Part shown: one piece after another, positions 45,485-52,877 of the stretch | How positions within the stretch are numbered: position 1 is the stretch's first letter | Layout: the number at the start of each line of letters is the position of its first letter | Assembly: GCF_900101395.1 (NCBI RefSeq) | Contig: NZ_FMZO01000002.1 | Span: 199,840 to 263,839 of the forward strand | Direction of reading: 5' to 3' | Origin: Niabella drilacis | Lineage (GTDB): Bacteria > Bacteroidota > Bacteroidia > Chitinophagales > Chitinophagaceae | Length of the DNA stretch: 64,000 nt | The notes under the pieces: model-generated | Database searches by the model: none | What the model was told of the DNA's origin: nothing | The model's input: only the letters and a program-made list of their open reading frames with translations | Made by a program: the position numbers and the translations under genes

Positions 45485-45631
45485 GTCAATGGTCAATGGT
45501 CAATAGTCAATGGTCAATAGTCAATAGTCAATGGTCAATGGTCAATAGTCAATGGTCAATAGTCAATGGTCAATGGTCAATGGTCAATAATCAATAGTCA
45601 ATGGTCAATGGTCAATGGTCAATAGTTAATG
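45485..45631. repeat. 21-unit heptamer tandem array (GTCAATR)
   Basis: Twenty-one uninterrupted 7-bp units of gtcaatg or gtcaata. The only exceptions are unit 16 (atcaata) and unit 21 (gttaatg). The last base alternates irregularly between G and A. Because 7 is not a multiple of 3, the open frames here are artefacts. The array lies in the 425-bp gap after the DUF4091 gene. Its relative with more divergent units follows sppA at 2299-2361. Confidence 0.95.
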
Positions 45632-45707
45632 GAACATCAAGCAAGCACACAGATCCAACATCAGACCTCGAATCCCAAACGTAAAACCAGAAATCCGAAT
45701 GATTCGT

Positions 45708-45791
45708 AAGCAGTGAAACACGGATCTGACCTGAAACCTTGAACAAAAGAATGATCTGAAGCAGTGAAACACGAATCTAACGTCAAACCTT
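45708..45791. repeat. 33-bp imperfect direct repeat, two copies
   Basis: AAGCAGTGAAACACGGATCT at 45708 and AAGCAGTGAAACACGAATCT at 45759 begin two 33-bp copies (45708-45740 and 45759-45791) that differ at five positions. The second copy covers the stop codon of the minus-strand coiled-coil gene, so the repeat has supplied part of that gene's 3' end or grown from it. Confidence 0.8.
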
Positions 45792-46979
45792 ATACATCCT
45801 GTTGGCAGAATTAATATACTCCAGCGGGTCAAAGGTCTTGTCAAATGACTCCTGCAGTTCCTTCATTTTGATCTCCAGGTCTTTGATGCGGCTTCCCAGC
45901 TGCGGATCTGTACGGTATTTATCAAACAGCTCTTTGTATTTTAAAAGATTCTGGCTGATGCGGAAGGTGACCTGGCCAAAGCGTTGTTTCAGGGATTGTA
46001 CGTCGTTCATTTGCACATAAGCCGCCTGCCGCCATTCTTTGGGGTTGCTCTTTTTTTCGTTGGCTACAAACTTTGCCGCTTCATCTCTTACGCGGGTAAG
46101 GTATTGGTAGCGTCTTTCAGCATCATTCTGGCGGGAAAAATTGTCGTTAAAATCGGCTTGTGATACTTTTATAATACCGAGGTTTTCCTTCAGCGACTTG
46201 TCGTATTTTTTCTGAAGATCCTGCAGCTCGGCGGTAATGGCCTCCCATTCATTTTCGATTTGCCCGTTGTCAAAATTAAACTGGCTGATCTTCATGGTAA
46301 GCGTCAGCATTTCTTCGCTTTGTGTTTTCAACGCTTTTTCTTTTTTGCCGATATTGTCGATGTAGGTGGTCATGCTCGAAAACAAAGCGGATGTGATCGG
46401 ACCGGTAACCGGAACCCCTTTGCTGAAACCGCTGGCAAAACTTAAAAGGTTGCTGGTGACATTCAGGACCGGGCTTTCCGCTTTTTTCTCTTTTACGAAA
46501 GCGGCGTAGGAATTATACCACTTGGTATAGCCATCGTAATTCATCGGATTACCGGTTTCGCTCAAAGAGTTAAAGAACGCTTTTGTGGAATTGAAAAGCA
46601 CCAGGGGCTTGATCTCCCGTTCCATAGAGATCAGGTTGACCATTGCAGACTGGTAGTTGGCCTGGAAGATATTCAGTTCATTCTGCTCGATGGCTTTTTG
46701 TTTTTCTTCAACTGCCTGAACCCTTAAGACCAGTTTATCCGCTTTATCTTTTACATCTTTGGATTCATTGATGGATTTGTCGAGAGCCGACATGCGCTGA
46801 TCCAGCTGTGTTACGGTGGAGTCAAAAGATCTTGTTTTTGAAGTAAAATTTTTCTGAATATCATCAAGAACCTTATCTCTCAGCGACTGGGCGCCAGCCA
46901 CAGAAGGATCCTGTGCCCGGGCGGAAGAAAGCGCATAAAAAAGTCCTATCAGCAGTGCAAATTTTTTCATCACGTTCAT
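45783..46979 (-). CDS. Unrecognised exported coiled-coil protein
   Basis: I do not recognise this 398-residue protein. It starts with a signal peptide (MNVMKKFALLIGLFYALSSARAQ; the ATG at 46970 is an alternative start) and is then almost entirely helical. Heptad-rich stretches occur at about 45-100 (STVTQLDQRMSALDKSINES), 210-280 and 350-385 (DLEIKMKELQESFDKTFDPL). A glycine/serine-rich less helical part lies at about 165-200 (LLSFASGFSKGVPVTGPITS) and could insert in or touch a membrane. No Cys after the signal, so not a lipoprotein. It is transcribed away from the signalling cluster. A structural periplasmic or surface role is possible but unsupported. Confidence 0.7.
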   Translation of the reverse strand: MNVMKKFALLIGLFYALSSARAQDPSVAGAQSLRDKVLDDIQKNFTSKTRSFDSTVTQLDQRMSALDKSINESKDVKDKADKLVLRVQAVEEKQKAIEQNELNIFQANYQSAMVNLISMEREIKPLVLFNSTKAFFNSLSETGNPMNYDGYTKWYNSYAAFVKEKKAESPVLNVTSNLLSFASGFSKGVPVTGPITSALFSSMTTYIDNIGKKEKALKTQSEEMLTLTMKISQFNFDNGQIENEWEAITAELQDLQKKYDKSLKENLGIIKVSQADFNDNFSRQNDAERRYQYLTRVRDEAAKFVANEKKSNPKEWRQAAYVQMNDVQSLKQRFGQVTFRISQNLLKYKELFDKYRTDPQLGSRIKDLEIKMKELQESFDKTFDPLEYINSANRMYKV

Positions 46980-47181
46980 TTATAGTTTTAAAATAGCCAT
47001 CCATCAGCAGATCTGCAGCAGCACCATCCTGAAAACAACCGTCTCCTGCTGTTCAGGAAAAACACAAATAACCAGCCAAATTGGCCTTTGTGAGGAACAC
47101 AGACAGGTGAGCTTATTATGGTAGGGCTGGAAATCAGCAATTTAGGGGCGAAAATACTAAAAAAGAGGGAATCGGGGAAAC

Positions 47182-47652
47182 TCAGGAAAGGAGGGACTGG
47201 CGCAACAGGAATTCCATCTGCCGGTTATTTTCTTCCAGCTTCTCGGCAATTTGTTTTTTAGAGCGGTTGGTGGCATAGAGGGCAAGCCCCTCCTTTATGG
47301 TTTGTCTGAGCAGGGCTTCTTCCCAGGGTTTTTGTATATATTTAAAAACCCGGCCCTTGTTAATTGCATCAACAACTGCATTGATATCTGCATAGCCCGT
47401 AAGCAACATCCGGATCGTATCCGGGTAGTCCTTTATAATTGATTCCAGAAATTCAATGCCCGTAGTTTCCGGCATCCGCTGATCGGTGATGATCAGGTGT
47501 ATCTCCTGTTCTTTTAATACCTGCAGGGCCTCGGCTACCCCCGGGGCAGTAAAAACGGAAAAATCTCTTCGGAAACAGGCTTTAAAGGAGTTCAGGTTAT
47601 GAATTTCGTCATCGACATACAAGACATTTGAATACTGAAGACTTTGCTCCAT
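47182..47652 (-). CDS. Response-regulator receiver protein with C-terminal coiled coil
   Basis: A 156-residue stand-alone receiver. Acidic residues DDE (14-16), the phosphoacceptor Asp57 in LIITDQRMPETTG, the switch Thr in LLTGYAD and the Lys in YIQKPWEE are all present. The DQRMP form is typical of RpfG-like and histidine-kinase-linked receivers. A short helical tail (KKQIAEKLEENNRQMEFLLRQ) replaces an output domain, so it may act as a phosphate shuttle or bind a partner. It is divergent, with 77 bp, from the ThiF-like gene. Its receiver closely resembles that of the receiver-kinase at 51705. Confidence 0.92.
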   Translation of the reverse strand: MEQSLQYSNVLYVDDEIHNLNSFKACFRRDFSVFTAPGVAEALQVLKEQEIHLIITDQRMPETTGIEFLESIIKDYPDTIRMLLTGYADINAVVDAINKGRVFKYIQKPWEEALLRQTIKEGLALYATNRSKKQIAEKLEENNRQMEFLLRQSLLS

Positions 47653-47729
47653 AGTTTATTTGGAATTAATATTTGTGTAAGTTTGTGTTTAGATGCTTTT
47701 ATGCGTAACTTCAAAATTACTTAATATTT

Positions 47730-48851
47730 ATGGAAAAAAACGCAACTGCTAAGGAATCAGCGTTGTTGCAGGCGTTGTCGGATCCCGGGCACGTCTATAA
47801 GCCCTTATTTTTTAGAATATATAATGATGATGATAAACAATTGTTCCTGAAACTGCAGGAAACGGTAAAGGACCTGGTTATTTATGATCAAATTTTAAGC
47901 CAGCTTCGTGAATATGTGAAGATTTGTTATCTTACGAAACTAAAGCCCGGCGATGACCTGCAGCCGTTCGTAAACGAGCTGCTGGGCAACCGCAGGCAGG
48001 AGGAATACGGGGTTTGGGTGTACTACCCCTGGTCGAAGAGACTGGTGCACCTGCTGGATGAGGAGGAGTTTGTGGCCCTGAGGACAAGCAGGAATACCTA
48101 CAAGATCACCCCGGAGGAACGGGAGCTCCTCCGGTCAAAAAAGATTGGAGTTATCGGGCTGTCTGTAGGACAGTCTATTGCCATTACCCTGGCCATGGAG
48201 CGGGTTTGCGGGGCGCTGCACCTGGCCGATTTTGATACGATTGAACTGAGCAATATGAACCGGCTGAACGTGGGTGTGCAGGATATCGGGCTCAACAAGG
48301 CCGTTTTGGCTGCGCGCAGGATCGCGGAGCTGGACCCCTTCCTGGAGGTATTATGTTTTGAGGAAGGGATCACCGCACAAAATTTAGACGCGTTCTTCTT
48401 AGAAAACGGGAAAATTGATATCCTTGTAGAAGAATGTGATGGGATTGATGTAAAGATCTCCAGCAGGTTAAAGGCCCGGGAACTGGGCGTTCCGGTAGTA
48501 ATGGACACCAATGACAGGGGGATGCTGGATATCGAGCGGTTTGACCTGGAGCCGGACCGGGCAATATTTCATGGGAGTATTGATGAAGGCATGAATACAG
48601 AAAAACTAAAAGGATTGACAAATGAGGAAAAAATTATCATTCTGGGCAAGATATTTGATCTTTCAAAAATCTCCGACCGGATGAAAAGGTCGCTTGGAGA
48701 AATGAACAAAACAATCAATGCGTGGCCACAACTTGCGTCCTCCGTTGTTTTGGGGGGAGCCATGGTTACGGATACCTGCAGAAGGATCCTGTTATCAGAG
48801 ATACACAGTTCCGGCAGGTATTACATAGATTTTAATGATTTAATCAATTAA
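47730..48851 (+). CDS. ThiF/E1-like adenylyltransferase family protein (Rv1355c-like)
   Basis: A 373-residue member of the ThiF/MoeB/E1 superfamily, which adenylates C-terminal carboxylates of small proteins or peptides. An unassigned N-terminal part (1-137) precedes a Rossmann fold with the nucleotide loop GVIGLSVGQSIA (140-151) and the E1 signature ADFDTIELSNMNRLN (166-180), then DIGLNKAVLAARRIAELDP. There are no CxxC zinc pairs and no obvious catalytic Cys, so sulfur or ubiquitin-like transfer by thioester is doubtful. Rv1355c-type proteins often carry a C-terminal nitroreductase domain; it is missing here. The acyltransferase-like gene follows after 11 bp, so they are co-transcribed. No ubiquitin-like or ThiS-like partner gene is seen. 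Confidence 0.82.
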   Translation: MEKNATAKESALLQALSDPGHVYKPLFFRIYNDDDKQLFLKLQETVKDLVIYDQILSQLREYVKICYLTKLKPGDDLQPFVNELLGNRRQEEYGVWVYYPWSKRLVHLLDEEEFVALRTSRNTYKITPEERELLRSKKIGVIGLSVGQSIAITLAMERVCGALHLADFDTIELSNMNRLNVGVQDIGLNKAVLAARRIAELDPFLEVLCFEEGITAQNLDAFFLENGKIDILVEECDGIDVKISSRLKARELGVPVVMDTNDRGMLDIERFDLEPDRAIFHGSIDEGMNTEKLKGLTNEEKIIILGKIFDLSKISDRMKRSLGEMNKTINAWPQLASSVVLGGAMVTDTCRRILLSEIHSSGRYYIDFNDLIN

Positions 48852-48862
48852 GAAACTGACCA

Positions 48863-49549
48863 TTGGAAATTGTAATAAGAGCGTTTAGAGCTACTACAGA
48901 CCCTGGCACGTGTTTGAATTTTATTGAAGGTCATCGTCGGCTGCTTGAATTACATTTTGGTATTGTTGCAATTACTTCAAGTAATCAGGACTGGATGTAT
49001 CATGATAATACATTTGTGATCGTTGCGGAAGACAAGGAAAGGACCAAGGTATATGGCGGCGCAAGGGTGCAAATGGCTGATGGGAAATTGCAGCTGCCCA
49101 TCGAAACTGCTATCAGCAAGTATGATCCCTCTGTACATACAATGGCCGGCCAGCCCGGCGTTTCAGAAATTTGCGGGTTATGGAATTCGACGGAAGTTGT
49201 CGGTTGGGGTATCGGAAGCTTCTTTATGAGCCGGGCAGGCGTGGCGGTAGCCTGTATGCTGAAATCTACAAAAGTTCTCTTTCTGGCGGCTCCCATTACC
49301 GTAAGAATGGGTAAAAGAATGGGTGCAGAAATTGAGACCTCCCTGGGCAACAATGGTAACTTCTTTTATCCAAAAGATGACTTTATCGCTACGGCTATGG
49401 CCATCAACGATTGCCCTGTTCTTTCAAAGGCCGATGAAAAAGAGCGGAACCGGATCCTTAGCATCGTTGAGCGCCCGGTACAGCGGGCGCCGGAAGATGG
49501 TCCCAAAGGGCAGCTGATGATCGACTATCAACTGGACATAACCGGCTAA
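48863..49549 (+). CDS. Putative GNAT/LuxI-fold acyltransferase
   Basis: A 228-residue protein that reads like the GNAT/acyl-homoserine-lactone-synthase/N-acyl-amino-acid-synthase fold. It has VYGGARVQMADG at about 63-74 (the beta-strand pair that in LuxI reads GxxRL), then VSEICGLWNSTEVVGWGIGSFFMSRA, and VRMGKRMGAEIE near the C-terminal strand. The family match is weak and made by eye. It starts with TTG at 48863; the next in-frame ATG lies too far in to leave a whole domain. It is 11 bp after the ThiF-like gene and 4 bp before the histidine kinase, which implies translational coupling. It might make an acylated signal or acylate a protein. A plain N-acetyltransferase is the conservative alternative. 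Confidence 0.5.
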   Translation: MEIVIRAFRATTDPGTCLNFIEGHRRLLELHFGIVAITSSNQDWMYHDNTFVIVAEDKERTKVYGGARVQMADGKLQLPIETAISKYDPSVHTMAGQPGVSEICGLWNSTEVVGWGIGSFFMSRAGVAVACMLKSTKVLFLAAPITVRMGKRMGAEIETSLGNNGNFFYPKDDFIATAMAINDCPVLSKADEKERNRILSIVERPVQRAPEDGPKGQLMIDYQLDITG

Positions 49550-49553
49550 TGTG

Positions 49554-51692
49554 ATGTATAAGCTGATAACTATATTCCTTTTCTCGCTTTTTTTGATCCG
49601 TGCCCAGGGGCAGCAGCTGACCAGCGTTGATGACAGCAAGAAAACGTACCTGGCTACGCATGCACAGATCGAATACCTGGAGGATCAGAAAGGCCAGTAT
49701 AGCTTCCCGGCCGTAACCAGGCAGCCTTTCCGGTCCTATAAAGGGCAGGTTCCCAATTTCTTTATAAGCCACTCCGTGTTCTGGTTAAGGATCAGGGTAC
49801 GCAACAATACAGCTTTTTCCCGTTTATTGGTCGCGCTCAGCCATCCCACCCTGGATGAAGTGGTGTTTTATGCCGTAAAAGGAGATGGAACGTTGGTGGA
49901 CTCGGTCCTGATTTCCGAAAAGGAGCCGTTCGGCAGCCGGGTCAATAAGAACCAGAACTACCTGTTTAATCTTACCATGGAAACGGGCAGCGAACAGACC
50001 GTTTATATTAAACTGTATGCGTCTGAGCAGATACTGGTGCCCATAGAAGTGGGTACTATTAAATCCATCCAGGAAGGGCTTGCATTAAAAGACCTTGTTT
50101 TTGGCTTGTACACCGGGTTGATCATGGCCATGTTCCTGTATAACTTTTTCCTGCTTTTTTCCACCAATGATAAAAGCTATTTTTATTATATTCTCTATGT
50201 GCTTTTTGTTGGATTAAGCCAGGCCATGCTCCAGGGATATGCCTTCCGGTTTTTGTGGCCCGGCTTCCCGGGTTTGAACGGGTATGCCAATGTGCTGATC
50301 CCGTTCCTCAATGGTATTGCCGCGGCGGAATTTATCCGGCATTTTCTGAGTCTTAAACAATTGTCGGCAAAGCTCAACCGGCGTATGCTGATCATTGAAC
50401 TGGCCTATTGCGTAGCTTTTGTACTCTGTATTTTAAAATTCAGGCAGGAGGCCCAGGTGGTGGTGCAATTTGTTGCAGCAGCAGGATCTGCCTACGTATT
50501 GGTTATGCTGAGTAACCTGAGCTACCGGAAAATAAGGGTTGCAAAATTCCTGTTGCTGGCGTGGACGGTTTTTTTGTGCAGCGTTATTATTTTCGTATTG
50601 AGGAATGCCGGTTTACTTCCTTATAACGATTTTACCTATTATGCCCTGCAGGTCGGATCGGCAGCAGAGGCCATGTTGCTTTCCCTGGCCCTGGCAGATA
50701 AGATCAATACCTATCGCCGCGAGGAGGAACTGGCCCGCAAGGAGGCCTTGAGGGTTTCGAGGGAAAATGAGCAATTGATAAAAGAGCAGAACATCATCCT
50801 CGAAAACGAAGTAAGGAACCGTACGGAAGAATTACAGCACACCAACGAAGAACTCAAGGAAGCCATGAACCAGATACAGCATACGCAGGCCAAGCTGGTT
50901 GAAAATGAAAAGATGGCCTCACTGGGTCAGCTTACTGCGGGCATCGCCCATGAGATCAACAACCCCATCAATTTTGTAACCTCCAACATCCGGCCCCTGG
51001 AAGCAGATGTAACGGATCTGCAGCAGGTGATCCATAAGTACGAAACGCTGGACCTGGCAAAGGACCTGCCGCCACAGCTGGCCGATATAGAAAAGTATAA
51101 AAAGGAGATCGACCTGGAGTATGTGTATGAAGAGATCGCGATCCTTCTTTCCGGCATCAGGGAAGGGGCAAACCGTACTTCCGAAATTGTAAAGGGGCTG
51201 AAGAGCTTTGCAAGGGTTGACGAAGCCAACTGGAAGCGGGTCGATATCAACGAGGGCATTGATTCAACCCTGCTGCTGGTCAAAAATACATTTCCGCAAA
51301 ATTTTCAGCTGATCAAGGAGCTGGGGACCCTGCCCAGGATCGAATGTGAACCGGGAAAGATCAACCAGGTGATCATGAATATTGTTACCAACGCGGTTCA
51401 GGCCATACAGGAACGCATCCTCGAGGACGGGCAGCAGGGGTTGTTAACCATAAAGACCTGGGAGCAGGATGATACCGTAAAAGTGAGCATTGGGGATAAC
51501 GGAAAGGGGATGCCGGAGGAGGTCCGGAACAAGATCTTTGACCCATTCTTTACGACCAAGGATGTAGGAGAGGGAACGGGGTTGGGCTTATCCATTGTTC
51601 AGGGCATTATCGAAAAACACAATGGCTCTATTCAGGTATTCACAGAAACCGGAAGAGGCACTACCTTTGTAATCAGTTTACCCGTTCGCTAA
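49554..51692 (+). CDS. 7TM-DISM sensor histidine kinase
   Basis: A membrane histidine kinase of 712 residues. After a signal sequence comes a 7TMR-DISMED2-type extracytoplasmic domain (about 25-165; [29 protein letters not shown]), which resembles carbohydrate-binding jelly-rolls. The seven-helix 7TMR-DISM module covers about 178-385, then a coiled coil (395-450). The HisKA domain has the phosphoacceptor His466 in [15 protein letters not shown]. The HATPase domain has N-box [13 protein letters not shown]1 DNGKGMPEE and G2 [11 protein letters not shown]. The ATG at 49554 is preferred over an in-frame GTG at 49551. It lies 4 bp after the acyltransferase-like gene and 12 bp before the receiver-kinase gene. 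Confidence 0.93.
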   Translation: MYKLITIFLFSLFLIRAQGQQLTSVDDSKKTYLATHAQIEYLEDQKGQYSFPAVTRQPFRSYKGQVPNFFISHSVFWLRIRVRNNTAFSRLLVALSHPTLDEVVFYAVKGDGTLVDSVLISEKEPFGSRVNKNQNYLFNLTMETGSEQTVYIKLYASEQILVPIEVGTIKSIQEGLALKDLVFGLYTGLIMAMFLYNFFLLFSTNDKSYFYYILYVLFVGLSQAMLQGYAFRFLWPGFPGLNGYANVLIPFLNGIAAAEFIRHFLSLKQLSAKLNRRMLIIELAYCVAFVLCILKFRQEAQVVVQFVAAAGSAYVLVMLSNLSYRKIRVAKFLLLAWTVFLCSVIIFVLRNAGLLPYNDFTYYALQVGSAAEAMLLSLALADKINTYRREEELARKEALRVSRENEQLIKEQNIILENEVRNRTEELQHTNEELKEAMNQIQHTQAKLVENEKMASLGQLTAGIAHEINNPINFVTSNIRPLEADVTDLQQVIHKYETLDLAKDLPPQLADIEKYKKEIDLEYVYEEIAILLSGIREGANRTSEIVKGLKSFARVDEANWKRVDINEGIDSTLLLVKNTFPQNFQLIKELGTLPRIECEPGKINQVIMNIVTNAVQAIQERILEDGQQGLLTIKTWEQDDTVKVSIGDNGKGMPEEVRNKIFDPFFTTKDVGEGTGLGLSIVQGIIEKHNGSIQVFTETGRGTTFVISLPVR

Positions 51693-51704
51693 AATACAGC
51701 ATTG

Positions 51705-52796
51705 ATGCCCGAAATTAACGTACTTTATGTAGATGATGAGCAGCAGAACCTCAACTCCTTTAAAGCCGGTTTTCGTACCCGGTACCGGATCTTTACGGCC
51801 ATTTCCGTAGCGGCCGCACTGGAGATACTGGATCGGGAGGAGATTCATGTGCTGATATCTGATCAGCGGATGCCTGAGATAACGGGGGTCGAATTTTTTA
51901 AAATGACAAAAGAGCGGTATCCCCATATCCCAAGGGTACTGCTTACCGGATATACCGATGTTGAAGTACTGGCAGAAGCGGTAAACAAAGGCGATATCTA
52001 CCGGTATATTACCAAGCCCTGGGATGAGCTGGAACTGCACAACAGCGTGCTCAATGCTTATGACCACTACAAAGCAAACCGGGATCTCAGCGAGAAGATC
52101 ATTGAGCTGCAAAAGGCTAACGACGGACTAAACCGGTTTGTTTACAGTCTTTCGCACGAACTGCGGGCGCCCATCGCTTCCGCAATGGGTATCCTGGACC
52201 TGGTAAAAATGGAAGGCCGGACCGAAGAATCCGGTGGATACTGGAAACTGATGGATGCCTGTGTTCAGAAGCTGGATTACTATATTTCCCAGACCGTTCA
52301 GTTTTACAAAACGGCCCGCTTTAAAGCAGCGCAGGAGCAGATCCATTTTGAAGCCCTGGTGCGTTCCCTCATTGACCTTTACCGGACCTCCAACGGCACC
52401 AAAAATATCAATTTTAAGGTAGAGGTAGATGAAGCCGGGGAGTTTTACGGTGATAAATTCCGGATCGAAATAGTGATCGCCAACCTGCTCTCGAACGCGA
52501 TCAAATGCCAGCGCCCGGAAGAGCCGGATAAAAAAGTGGAGATCCGGATCACCGCAGGCAGTGAGGACGCCCGTATTATTGTAGCAGACAATGGCGTTGG
52601 CATGGAAGCGGCAGAGCAGGCAAGGATCTTTGATCCCTTCTTTAAAGGAGCACAGCCCGGCGGTTTGGGGCTGGGGCTATACATCCTGCAGGAGGCCCTG
52701 GAAAAGCTGAATGGCACGGTAACGGTGCACTCCATCAGGGGAGAGGGATCCCGGTTTGAAGTCCATGTTCCCAATAACCCGGAAAATAACGGGTAA
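51705..52796 (+). CDS. Receiver-histidine kinase (REC-HisKA-HATPase)
   Basis: A soluble 364-residue protein in which an N-terminal receiver drives a C-terminal kinase, the reverse of common hybrid kinases. The receiver has phosphoacceptor Asp53 (LISDQRMPEITG), TGYTD and YITKPWDE. The HisKA His151 is in YSLSHELRAPIASAMGI. The HATPase part shows N-box NLLSNAIKCQ, G1 DNGVGMEAAEQ and G2 GGLGLGLYI. I chose the ATG at 51705; a TTG at 51702 is also in frame. It is probably the direct acceptor of phosphate from the 7TM kinase 12 bp upstream, and in turn may phosphorylate another receiver such as the product of 47182-47652. Confidence 0.92.
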   Translation: MPEINVLYVDDEQQNLNSFKAGFRTRYRIFTAISVAAALEILDREEIHVLISDQRMPEITGVEFFKMTKERYPHIPRVLLTGYTDVEVLAEAVNKGDIYRYITKPWDELELHNSVLNAYDHYKANRDLSEKIIELQKANDGLNRFVYSLSHELRAPIASAMGILDLVKMEGRTEESGGYWKLMDACVQKLDYYISQTVQFYKTARFKAAQEQIHFEALVRSLIDLYRTSNGTKNINFKVEVDEAGEFYGDKFRIEIVIANLLSNAIKCQRPEEPDKKVEIRITAGSEDARIIVADNGVGMEAAEQARIFDPFFKGAQPGGLGLGLYILQEALEKLNGTVTVHSIRGEGSRFEVHVPNNPENNG

Positions 52797-52877
52797 ATGA
52801 TCCTGATTTTTGAGCGGGGGATGCTTAATTTTGGAGGTGCATATAAGCATTATTTTTAAACAGCATTTTTGTTTTAA

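Noticed and set aside
45376-45597. Open frame encoding repeated QWSMVNS/QWSIVNS units
   Set aside because: It is only the translation of the heptamer array in one frame. It has no homologous or structured part and no leader.
45485-45631. CRISPR-like array
   Set aside because: Units are contiguous 7-mers without spacers and there are no cas genes in the window.
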